Shown: piece by piece, positions 22,534 to 33,676 of the stretch | Numbering within the stretch: position 1 is the first letter of the stretch | Layout of the letters: each line of letters starts with the position of its first letter | Assembly (NCBI RefSeq): GCF_902167145.1 | Contig: NC_050098.1 | Span: 108,600,207-108,664,206 of the forward strand | Length of the DNA stretch: 64,000 bases | Reading direction: 5' to 3' | Source: Zea mays | Lineage: Eukaryota > Streptophyta > Magnoliopsida > Poales > Poaceae | The notes under the pieces: generated by a model | The model's input: the letters and a program-made list of their open reading frames with translations, nothing else | The model's database searches: none | Told to the model about the DNA's origin: nothing | Program-made: the position numbers and the translations under genes

Positions 22534-24863
22534 TAAGGGCTCTAGGATCACCTGGTGCCACCTCAATTGCTCGTTGGGGTTTGGATTCCGCCGCGGGACC
22601 ACCTCATCGCATGGTCAGTCCCTCCCGGCACTTGATCTGAGGTAAGACGCCATACAAGTCGTTCGCCTTGTCCTGCTCTGCATGTTTCTCAATTCGGTTG
22701 CGAGTTTGGGGCACTGGGCGTGCCAACACGGTATTCTGGTGACGGCGCCGCCGCGGAGAGAGCTCTGCGCCGCTATCTGTGGGTAGTCGGGTGAAGACGA
22801 TGGTCTTCGGACCGTTGGATCAACCGCGGGTGGCACAGATTAGATCTGGGGATGATGGCTCTCGTCCGTTAATCCCAAAACGAGTGGTCAAGATTAGATC
22901 TTAACTTACCAATTCGATCGGACAATCTGAGTGCTTGATTTTATATCCCACGGCAAAGATCGTTTACCGTTTCACATGGAGCCCGATCTAATCTAGGCTG
23001 TCGGATCATGATCGCACGACTCAACGTTTCCGATACCCCTTTGGCTAACTCTTTTAGCTAAAGAGTCCCCAGGGAATCTTGAAACTAACCCGCCATCCAC
23101 AACCAGTACTAAATAATTTCATCTAGGCCCTGGAATTTATGAATAGCCTCTGTACTTCGGTATAATTGTGGCCGCTGCCCATATAGTGAATAAATGAGAT
23201 AAATTAATACAGAAAATAAGTTTTAGTGTAAAAATAATTCTAGAACCTTGTTTAATTCATAACTAATTCATTTTAACTCCTTTTTAATCCATTCCAGTTG
23301 TATTAAATTCATAGTAATATTGTTTATCATCTGGTAGCCTTATTTTGGTATGAAACATAGGATAAAATTATGCACTTAATTTCTTTTGTATCCACCACTT
23401 AAAACTTCGTAAAATCATAACTCTTTAACCGTAACTTCGATTTTAGTGATTCTCGAACCTAGGATCTAGTTACGATGCGTAGAACATTATTATTCAGTTT
23501 GTTCTCATGTTTGGTGTGATGTTAATTTTGCTTATACCATATTTGTTTGTATTGCTAGGATTAGCAGTGAGGTCACGAGAATCTCAAGATCATCCTAGTG
23601 CCTAGAAATCTTGAGTCTTAGACAAGTTGTGCCCTTGATCACTTCTTTTTACCTAATAATGTTTGCTGTTAATCACTGTGACATGCTCAAGTTAATTTGA
23701 TGGGACCTAATAGGTTTCCCTAGCATTGTTTATCCCCCACCTTACAAACATATGAATTATTGGGTAGATTTGCTATTGCTCTACCTAGTTTTGGGAAACT
23801 AATATTTTATTATGACCATGTTCCAATTATGTTGTTGTTTAATTATTGTTCATGATAAGATCATATTGTTAATTGGAACATAGAGAACCACTCGTGAAAA
23901 TAGTGCTACCACAAGGGTGGAATGGGACGCCCTTGGCCAAGTAATTAGAAAAGCTAGGGAGAGATTACCTTACCCGGTTAGGGGCAAGCGGGGAGGCATC
24001 ACTGCAGAGTATAGGGAGGTCCTCGGGTCGAACTATCTGTAAAGCTTTTCGGACGAGGGATTCATATGCTTCCTTCTTCTTGAATCTGTAGCGGGTTTTC
24101 TCGAACTAGTGGGACTTTGGAAAGGCCTCGTAGTGCTACCATGCCTTGCTTCCTTGGTAAAGGTGTATGAGGTCCATACAACCTCGTGGTAGATGGGTAA
24201 CACGACTTGTGGGTAAAGATGTGCAACCTCTGTAGAGTGTAAAACTGGTATATCAGTCGTGCTCACGGTCATGAGCAGCTTAGACACTCACATGATTAAT
24301 TTATGGAATTAAACTCAATTTGTCATTTGCATTGCATTGTGGGTGTTGTTATTAATCTTGATCTCTTATTTAATTGGGTTTGTATCTACTTATACCTAGT
24401 AACTGCTAATAAAATTCTGACCAAGTTTAAAAGCAATGCTCAGCTTTCATCCTCTTTGGTAAGCCTTACACTTCACATAGGCTCCCACCTTTGGTGAGTT
24501 CATGCACATTATTCCCCACAACTTATTGAGCGATGAACGTATATGAGCTCACCCTTGCTTTACTCACATCCCCTAGGTCAAGAACAGGTCAAGAACAGGT
24601 ACCACAGGATGAGACACATGGAGGTTGCTGCGATGAGATCGTGAGAGGTCTAGGTCGTTGTCTCCCAGTCAACTTTGGTGGCTGGATCGTTGTCTTCATA
24701 TGCTGTAATTATTTAATTATTTTGTACAGAACTCTGTTATATATTAATGTGGTGACATTCGTTTTTGTACCATGAGCCATCATATGTGTAAGACTTGATC
24801 CTAGCACACTTGGTGATTATCTCACGCTCGGGTTTTTGGTGCCCCTCAAATCTGGGTGTGACA

Positions 24864-25104
24864 GGGGTTGGCCTCGGGCGAACTGTGACTGCATCTCCCA
24901 CCTGGCGATGGCCTCGGGCAAGCTGTGACTTCGTCTCCCGTCCGAGGTTGGCCTTGGGCGATATGTGACTGTCTCCTGCCCGGCGATGGCCTCGGGCGAG
25001 CCGTGACTGTGTCTACCAGCCTCAGGGTTAGCCTCCTCACACATCGGGGACTTGGTCGAGGTTTATGGGTCTTGCCTTGGGTACCCGTTCCTGGGTACCC
25101 AACA
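24864..25104. repeat. Tail of another LTR with ~40-bp tandem repeats (element G)
   Basis: Between the end of element B and a gag fragment lies about 240 bp with four degenerate ~40-bp repeats of the type TGGCCTCGGGCGA-x-TGTGACT (repeat starts near 24870, 24910, 24950 and 24988). It closes with GGTACCCGTTCCTGGGTACCCAACA. The terminal CA and abrupt start of coding sequence after it suggest the 3' end of an LTR into which element B inserted. Family not identified. Confidence 0.5.
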
Positions 25105-25569
25105 AGTATAATGAATGGGAAGTATCAATGGATAATATTTTTGCACGACGTCGTATATGTGATAGGCGAAAAATTAAAATTGTGGCTAGTACTTTAATGA
25201 ATGATGCGTTAGTTTGGTGGAATAATTTGCATTACTATGAGAGACCACAAACTTGGACTGATGTGAAAGCACTTACGAGAGAATAATTTGTTTCTATGGA
25301 TGATACTAAAAATAATTTAAATAATTCTACTGATGTCATGCCTTCAGATAAATCTGAGTTGCCTTTGTTACAAGATGATTGTCTTGTTGTTCCTTGTGAT
25401 AAAGAAGAGTTGTGTGATGATAATACTATTATTTCTATGGCACAACTAGAGAACAAACTTGATGTTGTTGCTTTTGATCCTATTAATTGTGCCAAAATTA
25501 GAACATTCAATCCTATAACTAGTGTGCATGATGAGCTGAAATTGTTATCTTCCTTAAATACTTTGGACT
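25105..25569 (+). pseudogene. gag: Element H gag-like fragment, left part
   Basis: One frame reads YNEWEVSMDNIF, ASTLMNDALVWWNNL, RPQTWTDVKALTRE. This resembles the retrotransposon-gag core, with its conserved hydrophobic-WW-NL and TW..K..L..F pattern. A TAA interrupts it near 25286, followed by an acidic Asp/Asn-rich segment. The frame continues after the Sirevirus insertion with TLD joining YIEFDVLCNLNNLEEKL at 34989. Confidence 0.6.
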
Positions 25570-26855
25570 TGATAGTCGCCTAGAGGGGGGGTGAATAGGG
25601 CGAAACTGAAATTCTCAAAAATAATCACAACTACAAGCCGGGTTAGCGTTAGAAATATAATTGAGTCCGCGAGAGAGGGTGCAAAACAAATCACAAGCAA
25701 ATAAGAGGTGTGACACATGGATTTGTTTTACCGAGGTTCGGTTCTTGCAAACCTACTCCCCGTTGAGGTGGTCACAAAGACCGGGTCTCTTTCAACCCTT
25801 TCCCTCTCTCAAACGGTCCCTCGGACCGAGTGAGCTTTCTCTTCTCAATCACTTGGAACACAAAGTTCCTACAAGGACCACCACAAGATTGGTGTCTCTT
25901 GCCTCAATTACAAGTGAGTTTGATCACAATAAAGAATCAAGAAGGAAGAAAGCAATCCAAGCGCAAGAGCTCGAAAGAACACAACCAAATCTCTCTCACT
26001 AGTCACTAAAGCTTTGTGTGGAATTTGGGAGAGGATTTGATCTCTTGAGTGTGTCAAGAATTGAATGCCTAGCTCTTGTAAGTGGTTGGAAGTGTAAAAA
26101 CTTGGATGCAATGAATGGTGGGTGGTTGGGGGTATTTATAGCCCCAACCACCAAACTAGCCGTTTGGTGGGGCTGACTGTCGTATGGTGCACCGGACAGT
26201 CCGGTGTACACCAGACATGTCCGGTGCGCCAGCCACGACACCAAAGTCGTTGGGTTCCGACCGTTGGAGCTCTGTCTTCTGGGCCCGCCTGGATGTCCGG
26301 TGGCGCACCGGACATGTACTGTAGAGTGTCCGGTGCGCCAGCATGGGCGTGCCTGACTTCTGCGCGCGCTGGCGCGCATTCATTGCGCTGCAGGTAGCCA
26401 TTGGCGCTGAAGTATCCGTTGCTTCGATGTCACACCGGACAGTCCGGTGTACACCAGACATGTCCGGTGAATTATAGCGGACTAGCCGTTGCGAATTCCC
26501 GAAGCTGGCAAGTTCCTGAGGCGCCGTTCCTTGGAGCACCGGACACTGTCCGGTGTACACCGGACATTCTGGTGAATTATAGCGGAGCGCCTCCGGATTT
26601 TCCCGAAGGTGACGAGTTTGACTTGGAGTCCTCTGGTGCACCGGACAGTCCGGTGCGCCAGACCAGAGGTGCCTTCGATTGTCCTTTTGCTCTTTTGTTG
26701 AACCCAATACTTTGTCCTTTTTATTGGCTAAGTGTGAACCTTTGGCACCTGTATAACTTATACACTAGAGCAAACTAGTTAGTCCAATTATTTGTGTTGG
26801 GCAATTCAACCACCAAAATTATTTAGGAACTAGGTGTAAGCCTAATTCCCTTTCA
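25570..26855 (-). repeat. 3' LTR of Copia-2
   Basis: This 1,286-bp LTR runs TGATAGTCGCC to CCCTTTCA on the plus strand. It holds palindromes at about 26188-26233, 26298-26340, 26431-26476, 26535-26576 and 26635-26660, and a minus-strand TATAAATA at 26133-26140. On the minus strand its outer 3' end carries the CACCCCCCCTCTAGGCGACTATCA motif. Confidence 0.9.
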
Positions 26856-27701
26856 ATCTCCCCCCTTTTTGGTGATTGATGCCAACACAAACCAAAGCAA
26901 ATATGGAAGTACATAATTGAACTAGCTTGCATAATGTAAGTGCAAAGGTTGCTTGGAATTGAGCCAATATAACTACTCATAAGATATGCATGAATTGTTT
27001 CTTTGCTTTTAACATTTTGGACCACGCTTGCACCACATGTTTTGTTTTTGCAAATTATTTTTGTAAATCCTTTTTCAAAGTTCTTTTGCAAATAGTCAAA
27101 GGTAAATGAATAAGATTTTGCAAAGCACTTTCAAGATTGGAAATTTTCTCCCCCTATTTCAAATGCTTTTCCTTTGACATAACAAAACTCCCCCTAGATG
27201 AAATTCTCCTCTTAGTGTTCAAGAGGGTTTTGAGATATCAATTTTGAAATACTACTTTCTCCCCCTTTTGAACACAATAAGATACCAATTTGAAATTTAT
27301 TAATTGAGAATCATACCAATTGAAAAACTCTTTTTAAAATTAGGTGGTGGTGTGGTCCTTTTGCTTTGGGCTCTTACTCTCTCCCCCTTTGGCATGAATC
27401 GCCAAAAACGGAATCATTAGAGCCCTTTGAATTACTCTCTCCTCCTTTGGTCATAAATAAATGAGTGAAGATTATACCAAAGTTGGAGTCCTCTTGCTTT
27501 GGACTTACACCCAAAAGATGGAGAGATGCGTGGAGCGACGGCGAAGGATGAGTTGCGGAGTGGAAGCCTTTGTCTTCGCCGAAGACTCCAATTTCCTTTC
27601 AATATACCTATGACTTGGTTTGAAATAGACTTGAAAACACATTAGTCATAGCACATGAAAGAGACATGATCAAAGGTATATAAATTAGCTATGTGTGGAA
27701 A
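26856..27701 (-). other. Copia-2 3' region with PPT-like blocks
   Basis: Non-coding. Pyrimidine blocks on the plus strand (CTCCCCCT) recur at about 26860, 27150, 27190, 27262 and 27381, which are purine tracts on the element strand. The one touching the LTR (26856-26874) is the likely plus-strand primer. No envelope-like frame is seen. Confidence 0.75.
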
Positions 27702-30700
27702 TTAACAAAAGAAGTTCCTAGAATCAAGAATATTTAGCTCATGCCTAAGTTTGTTAAAGGTTTGTTCATCAAGAGGCTTGGTAAAGATATCGGCTAATTG
27801 ATCTTTTGTATTAATGTATGAAATCTCGATATCTCCCTTTTGTTGGTGATCCCTTAAAAAGTGATACCGAATGGCTATGTGTTTAGTGCGGCTATGCTCA
27901 ACGGGATTATCCGCCATGCGGATTGCACTCTCATTATCACATAGAAGAGGAACTTTGGTTAATTTGTAACTGTAGTCCCTAAGGGTTTGCCTCATCCAAA
28001 GTAGTTGCGCGCAACAATGTCCTGCGGCAATGTACTCGGCTTCGGCGGTAGAAAGAGCTACGGAATTTTGCTTCTTTGAAGCCCAAGACACCAAGGATCT
28101 TCCCAAGAACTGGCAAGTCCCCGATGTGCTCTTTCTATTGATTTTACACCCCGCCCAATCGGCATCCGAATAACCAAGTAAATCAAATGTGGATCCCCTA
28201 GGATACCAAAGCCCAAACTTAGGAGTATAAACTAAATATCTCAAGATTCGTTTTACGGCCGTAAGGTGAGCTTCCTTAGGGTCGGCATGGAATCTTGCAC
28301 ACATGCATACGGAAAGCATAATATCCGGTCGAGATGCACATAAATATAGCAAAGAGCCTATCATCGACCAGTATACCTTTTGATCGACGGATTTACCTCC
28401 CTCGTCGAGGTCGAGATGCCCATTGTTTCCCATGGGTGTCTTGATGGGTTTGACATCCTTCATTCCAAACTTGCTTAGAATATCTTGAGTATACTTCGTT
28501 TGGCTTAGGAAGGTGCCCTCTTGGAGTTGCTTTACTTGAAATCCTAAGAAATACTTCAACTCCCCCATCATAGACATCTCGAACTTTTGTGTCATGATCC
28601 TACTAAATTCTTCACATGTAGACTCGTTAGTAGACCCAAATATAATATCATCAACATAAATTTGGCATACAAACAAGTCATTTTCAAGAGTTTTAGTGAA
28701 TAGAGTAGGATCGGCCTTTCCGACTTTGAATCCATTAGTGATAAGGAAATCCCTAAGGCATTCATACCATGCTCTTGGGGCTTGCTTGAGCCCATAAAGC
28801 GCCTTAGAGAGTTTATATATAGACATGGTTAGGGTACTTACTATCTTCAAAGCCGGGAGGTTGCTCAACATAGACCTCTTCCTTGATTGGTCCATTGAGG
28901 AAGGAACTTTTCACGTCCATTTGATAAAGCTTAAAGCCATGGTAAGTAGCATAGGCCAATAATATGTGAATTGACTCAAGCCTAGCTACGGGTGCATAGG
29001 TTTCACCGAAATCCAAACCTTCGACTTGAGAGTATCCTTTGGCCACAAGTCCAGCTTTGTTCCTTGTCACCACACCATGCTCATCTTGCTTGTTGCGGAA
29101 AACCCACTTGGTTCCTACAACATTTTGGTTAGGACATGGAACTAAATGCCATACCTCATTCCTAGTGAAGTTGTTGAGCTCCTCTTGCATCGCCACCACC
29201 CAATCTGAATCTTGTAGTGCTTCCTCTACCCTGTGTGGCTCAATAGAAGAAACAAAAGAGTAATGCTCACAAAAATGTGCAACACGAGATCTAGTAGTTA
29301 CCCCCTTATGAATATCGCCGAGGATAGTGTCGACGGGGTGATCTCGTTGGATTGCTTGGTGGACTCTTGGGTGTGGCGGTCTTTGTTCTTCATCCTCCTT
29401 GTCTTGATCATTTGCATCTCCCCCTTGATCATTGCCGTCATTTTGAGGTGGCTCATTTGCTTGATCTTCTACTTCATCAACTTGAGCTTCATCCTCATTT
29501 TGAGTTGGTGGGGATGCTTGCGTGGAGGAGGATGGTTGATCTTGTGCATTTGGAGGCTCTTCGGATTCCTTAGGACACACATCCCCAATGGACATGTTCC
29601 TTAGCGCGATGCACGGAGCCTCTTCATCACCTATCTCATCAAGATCAACTTGCTCTACTTGAGAGTCGTTAGTCTCATCAAACACAACGTCACCAGAAAC
29701 TTCAACTTGTCCAGAGGACTTGTTAAAGACTCTATATGCCCTTGTGTTTGAATCATAACCTAGTAAAAAGTCTTCTACAGTCTTAGGAGCAAATTTAGAT
29801 TTTCTACCTCTTTTAACAAGTATAAAGCATTTGCTACCGAAGACTCTAAAATATGAAATATTGGGCTTTTTACCGGTTAGGAGTTCATAGGATGTCTTCT
29901 TGAGGATTCGGTGTAGATACAACCGGTTGATGGCGTAGCAAGCGGTGTTGACCGCCTCGGCCCAAAACCGATCCGAAGTCTTGTACTCATCAAGCATGGT
30001 TCTTGCCATGTCCAATAGAGTTCTATTCTTCTTCTCCACTACACCATTTTGTTGTGGTGTGTAGGGAGAAGAGAACTCATGCTTGATGCCCTCCTCCTCA
30101 AGGAAGCCTTCAATTTGTGAGTTCTTGAACTCCGTCCCGTTGTCGCTTCTAATTTTCTTGATCCTCAAGCCGAACTCATTTTGAGCCCGTCTCAAGAATC
30201 CCTTTAAGGTTTCTTGGGTATGAGATTTTTCCTGCAAAAAGAACACCCAAGTGAAGCGAGAATAATCATCCACAATAACTAGACAGTACTTACTCCCGCC
30301 GATGCTTATGTAAGCGATCGGGCCGAATAGGTCCATGTGTAGGAGTTCCAGTGGCCTGTCGGTCGTCATGATGTTCTTGTGTGGATGATGAGCACTAACT
30401 TGCTTTCCTGCTTGGCATGCGCTACAAATCCTGTCTTTCTCAAAATAAACATTTGTTAGTCCTAAAATGTGTTCTCCCTTTAGAAGTTTGTGAAGATTCT
30501 TCATCCCAACATGGGCTAGTCGGCGGTGCTAGAGCCAACCCATGTTAGTCTTAGCAATTAGGCAAGTGTCGAGTTCAGCTCTATCAAAATCTACCAAGTA
30601 TAGCTGACCCTCTAACACTCCATTAAATGCTATTGAATCATCACTTCTTCTAAAGACAGTGACACCTACATTAGTGAAAAGACAGTTGTAGCCCATTTTG

Positions 30701-31080
30701 CATAATTGAGATACAGAAAGCAAATTGTAATCTAATGAATCTACAAGAAAAACATTGGAAATAGAATGGTCAGGTGATATAGCAATTTTACCCAATCCTT
30801 TGACCAAACCTTGATTTCCATCCCCGAATGTGATAGTTCGTTAGGGATCTTGGTTTTTCTCATATGAGGAGAACATCTTTTTCTCCCCTATCATGTGGTT
30901 TGTGCACCCGCTGTCGAGTATCCAACTTGAGCCCCCGGATGCATAAACCTCCAAAACAAGTTTAGTTCTTGACTTTAGGTACCCAAATGGTTTTGGGTCC
31001 TTTGGCATTAGAAACAAGAACTTTGGGTACCCAAACACAAGCCTTGGAGCCCTTGTGTTTGCCCCCAACAAACTTGGCAA
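27702..31080 (-). pseudogene. pol: Copia-2 pol: protease, integrase, RT, RNase H
   Basis: Protease: SWILDSGCTNHM (about 30925-30890). Integrase: HRRLAH...[56 protein letters not shown] and YVDDIIFGS (about 28660-28630). RNase H: ALSTAEAEY and KHIAIRYHFLRDH. The end is at 27702. Defects: TAA at 30841-30843, TAG at 30529-30531 replacing the Trp before HRRLAH, and a frameshift at about 28813-28826 where a TATATATA tract is four bases longer than in the Sirevirus at the right edge. Otherwise all catalytic motifs are present. Confidence 0.9.
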
Positions 31081-33628
31081 CTACCTTGCCGGATTTGTTA
31101 GTTAAAACATATGATGCATCAAAAGTTTTGAATGAAGTGTCATGATCATTTGATGCATTAGGAGTTCTCTTCTTAGGCAACTTAGCATGGGTTGGTTGCC
31201 TAGAACTAGATGTCTCACCCTTATACATAAAAGCATGATTTGGGCCAGAGTGAGACTTCCTAGAGTGAATTCTTCTAATCTTGCTCTCGGGATAACCGGT
31301 AGGGTACAAAATGTAACCCTCGTTATCCTGAGGCATGGGAGCCTTGCCCTTAACAAAATTAGACAAACTTTTAGGAGGGGCACTAATTTTGACATTGCCC
31401 CCCTGTTGGAAGCCAATGCCATCCTTGATGCCAGGGCGTCTCCCTCTATGGAGCATGCTTCTAGCAAATTTAAAATTTTCATTTTCTAAGTCATGCTCGG
31501 CAATCTTAGCATCTAGTTTTGCTATATGATCATTTTGTTGTTTAATTAAAGCCATGTGATCATGAATAGCATTAACATCAACATCTCTACATCTAGTACA
31601 AATAGAAGTGTGCTCAACGGTAGGTGTAGAGGATTTGCAAGATTTTAATTCTACAACCTTAGCATGTAATATATCATTTTCACTTCTAAGGTTAGAAATA
31701 GTAATATTGCAAACATCAAAATATTTAGCCTTAGCAAGCAATTTTTCATTTTCAATTCTAAGGCTAGAAATAGAAACATTCAACTCATCAATCCTAGCAA
31801 GTAAAGCAACATTATCATCTCTATGATTGGAAGTTGAAACATTACAAACATGAGAATCAACCTTAGCAATTAATTTGGCATTTTCATTTCTAAGGTTGGC
31901 AATAGTGTCATGGCATGTGCTTAGCTCACTAGATAATTTCTCACATTTTTCTACCTCTAGAGCATAAGCATTCTTAACCTTAACATGCTTTTTATTTTCC
32001 TTGATTAGGAAGTCCTCTTGGGAGTCCAAGAGATCATCCTTTTCATGGATGGCACTAATTAGCTCATTTAGTTTTTCCTTTTGTTCCATGTTAAGGTTGG
32101 CAAAAAGGATACGCAAATTATCTTCCTCATCACTAGCATTATCATCACTAGAAGATTCATATTTAGTGGAGGATTTTGATTTAACCTTCTTCCTTTTGCC
32201 GTCCTTTGCCATGAGGCACTTGTGGCCAACGTTGGGGAAGAGGAGTCCCTTGGTGATGACGATGTTGGCGGCGTCCTCGTCGGAGGAGGAGTCGGTGGAG
32301 CTCTCGTCGGAGTCCCACTCCCGACAAACATGGGCATCACCGCCCTTCTTCTTGTAGTACCTCTTCTTTTCTCTCCTCTTGCCCTTCTTGTCATCGCCCC
32401 TATCACTGTCACTAGATATTGGACATTTTGCAATAAAATGACCGGGCTTACCACATTTGTAGCACACTTTCTTGGAGCGGGGCTTGTAATCTTTCCCTCT
32501 CCTTTGCTTGAGGATTTGACGGAAGCTCTTGATGATGAGCGCCATCTCCTCATTGTCGAGCTTGGAAGCGTCGATGGGTTGTCTACTTGATGTAGACTCC
32601 TCCTTCTTCTCCTCTGTCGCCTTGAATGCGACCGGTTGTGCTTCGGGTGTGGAGGAGGTGCCTTGCTCGATGATTTTCTTTGAGCCTTTAATCATTAGCT
32701 CAAAGCTCACAAATTTTCCTATGACTTCCTCGAGAGACATTAGCTTATATCTAGGATCACCTCGAATCAATTGAACTTGTGTAGGGTTAAGAAATACGAG
32801 GGATCTAAGAATAACCTTGACCATCTCATGGTCATCCCATTTTTCGCTCCCGAGGTTGCGCACTTGGTTCACCAAGGTCTTCAAGCGGTTGTACATGGCT
32901 TGTGGATCCTCCCCTTGGTGAAGCATGAAGCGACCGAGCTCCCCCTCGATCGTCTCCCACTTGGTGATCTTTGTCACTTCGTCTCCCTCGTGTGCGGTCT
33001 TGAGTACGTCCCAAATTTCCTTCGCACTTTTTAACCCTTGCACCTTATTATACTCCTCTCGACTTAGAGAGGCGAGGAGTATAGTGGTGGCTTGGGAGTT
33101 AAAGTGGTGAATTTGGGCCACCTCGTCCGAGTCGTAGTCTTCATCCCCTACGGATGGTACCTGTACACCAAACTCAACAACATTCCATATGCTTGTGTGG
33201 AGTGAGGTTAGATGGTGCCTCATTTTGTCACTCCACATATTATAATCTTCACCGTCAAAAACGGGTGGTTTGCCTAATGGAACGGAGAGTAGAGGAGTGC
33301 GCTTTGAAATATGGGGGTAGCGTAGGGGGATCTTACTATACTTCTTGCGCTCTTGGCGCTTAGAAGTTACGGACGGTGCATCGGAGTCGGAGGTCGATGG
33401 TGATGAAGAGTCGGTCTCGTAGTAGACCACTTTCCTCATCCTCTTGTGTTTGTCGCCTCTCCGATCCGACTTGTGGGAAGAGGATTTCTTCTCCTTCCCC
33501 TTCCCTTTGTTGGAGGAGTTTTTCTTCTCCTTCCTCTTGTTGCAGGACTCTTCCGATGAAGTCGACCCGTGGCTTGTAGCGGGCTTGTCGCCGGTCTCCA
33601 TCTCCCTCTTGGTGAGTTCTCCCGACAT
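30962..33628 (-). CDS. gag: Copia-2 gag, 888 residues, intact
   Basis: The start is the ATG at 33626-33628 (MSGELTKREMETGD), the first after the PBS. A Lys/Ser-rich basic N-terminus is followed by a UBN2/DUF4219-like capsid core (MWSDKMRHHL, AKEIWDVLKTAHEG, MYNRLKTLVNQV). A CX2CX4HX4C zinc knuckle, CYKCGKPGHFIAKC, lies near 32475-32430. Acidic Ser/Asp blocks and a coiled-coil tail of roughly 300 residues with repeated NLRxEN and LxAKV patterns follow, as in Sirevirus gag proteins. It ends with IWVPKVKN and TAA. Pol is in a different frame and overlaps the gag end by about 119 nt, whereas in Copia-1 gag and pol share a frame separated by one stop. It is the longest undamaged reading frame in the window. 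Confidence 0.9.
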   Translation of the reverse strand: MSGELTKREMETGDKPATSHGSTSSEESCNKRKEKKNSSNKGKGKEKKSSSHKSDRRGDKHKRMRKVVYYETDSSSPSTSDSDAPSVTSKRQERKKYSKIPLRYPHISKRTPLLSVPLGKPPVFDGEDYNMWSDKMRHHLTSLHTSIWNVVEFGVQVPSVGDEDYDSDEVAQIHHFNSQATTILLASLSREEYNKVQGLKSAKEIWDVLKTAHEGDEVTKITKWETIEGELGRFMLHQGEDPQAMYNRLKTLVNQVRNLGSEKWDDHEMVKVILRSLVFLNPTQVQLIRGDPRYKLMSLEEVIGKFVSFELMIKGSKKIIEQGTSSTPEAQPVAFKATEEKKEESTSSRQPIDASKLDNEEMALIIKSFRQILKQRRGKDYKPRSKKVCYKCGKPGHFIAKCPISSDSDRGDDKKGKRREKKRYYKKKGGDAHVCREWDSDESSTDSSSDEDAANIVITKGLLFPNVGHKCLMAKDGKRKKVKSKSSTKYESSSDDNASDEEDNLRILFANLNMEQKEKLNELISAIHEKDDLLDSQEDFLIKENKKHVKVKNAYALEVEKCEKLSSELSTCHDTIANLRNENAKLIAKVDSHVCNVSTSNHRDDNVALLARIDELNVSISSLRIENEKLLAKAKYFDVCNITISNLRSENDILHAKVVELKSCKSSTPTVEHTSICTRCRDVDVNAIHDHMALIKQQNDHIAKLDAKIAEHDLENENFKFARSMLHRGRRPGIKDGIGFQQGGNVKISAPPKSLSNFVKGKAPMPQDNEGYILYPTGYPESKIRRIHSRKSHSGPNHAFMYKGETSSSRQPTHAKLPKKRTPNASNDHDTSFKTFDASYVLTNKSGKVVAKFVGGKHKGSKACVWVPKVLVSNAKGPKTIWVPKVKN

Positions 33629-33658
33629 CACTTCGAGCGGTTAGGCTCTAATGAAGCA

Positions 33659-33674
33659 CCAGGCTCCGATACCA
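33659..33674 (-). other. Primer-binding site of Copia-2
   Basis: The minus strand reads TTGGTATCGGAGCCTGG just inside the 5' LTR, the initiator-Met tRNA type of site usual for Sireviruses. Confidence 0.8.
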
Positions 33675-33676
33675 AT

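Larger units (their letters stand above)
14162..24863 (+). mobile_element. Element B: gag-only, non-autonomous Ty3/gypsy element
   Basis: The visible part is a leader (14162-14465), one gag gene (14466-15719), a short AT-rich 3' region with polypurine tract, and a 3.3-kb 3' LTR. There is no protease, RT or integrase between gag and the LTR, so the element would need enzymes from a relative. Its 5' LTR lies left of the window, displaced by the Copia-1 insertion in the leader. The LTR belongs to the same family as solo LTRs A and C. The Reina element at 16968-22533 is nested in the LTR. Confidence 0.78.
15965..24863 (+). repeat. Element B 3' LTR, split by the Reina element
   Basis: The LTR comprises 15965-16967 and 22539-24863 (about 3.3 kb) and runs from TGTAAAGCTC to GGGTGTGACA. 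It shares blocks with solo LTRs A and C, including GTGCTACCACAAGGGTGGAATGGG near 23908 and TGAGCGATGAACGTAT near 24527. No coding gene is seen. Confidence 0.8.

Noticed and set aside
26188..26660. Regularly recurring palindromic units that might suggest a CRISPR array
   Set aside because: Units are imperfect, irregularly spaced, lie in a plant LTR with known Sirevirus palindromes, and no cas genes are present.
31187..33644. Several plus-strand ORFs of 60-120 codons
   Set aside because: They are antisense to the intact Copia-2 gag, whose zinc knuckle and coiled coil are unambiguous.
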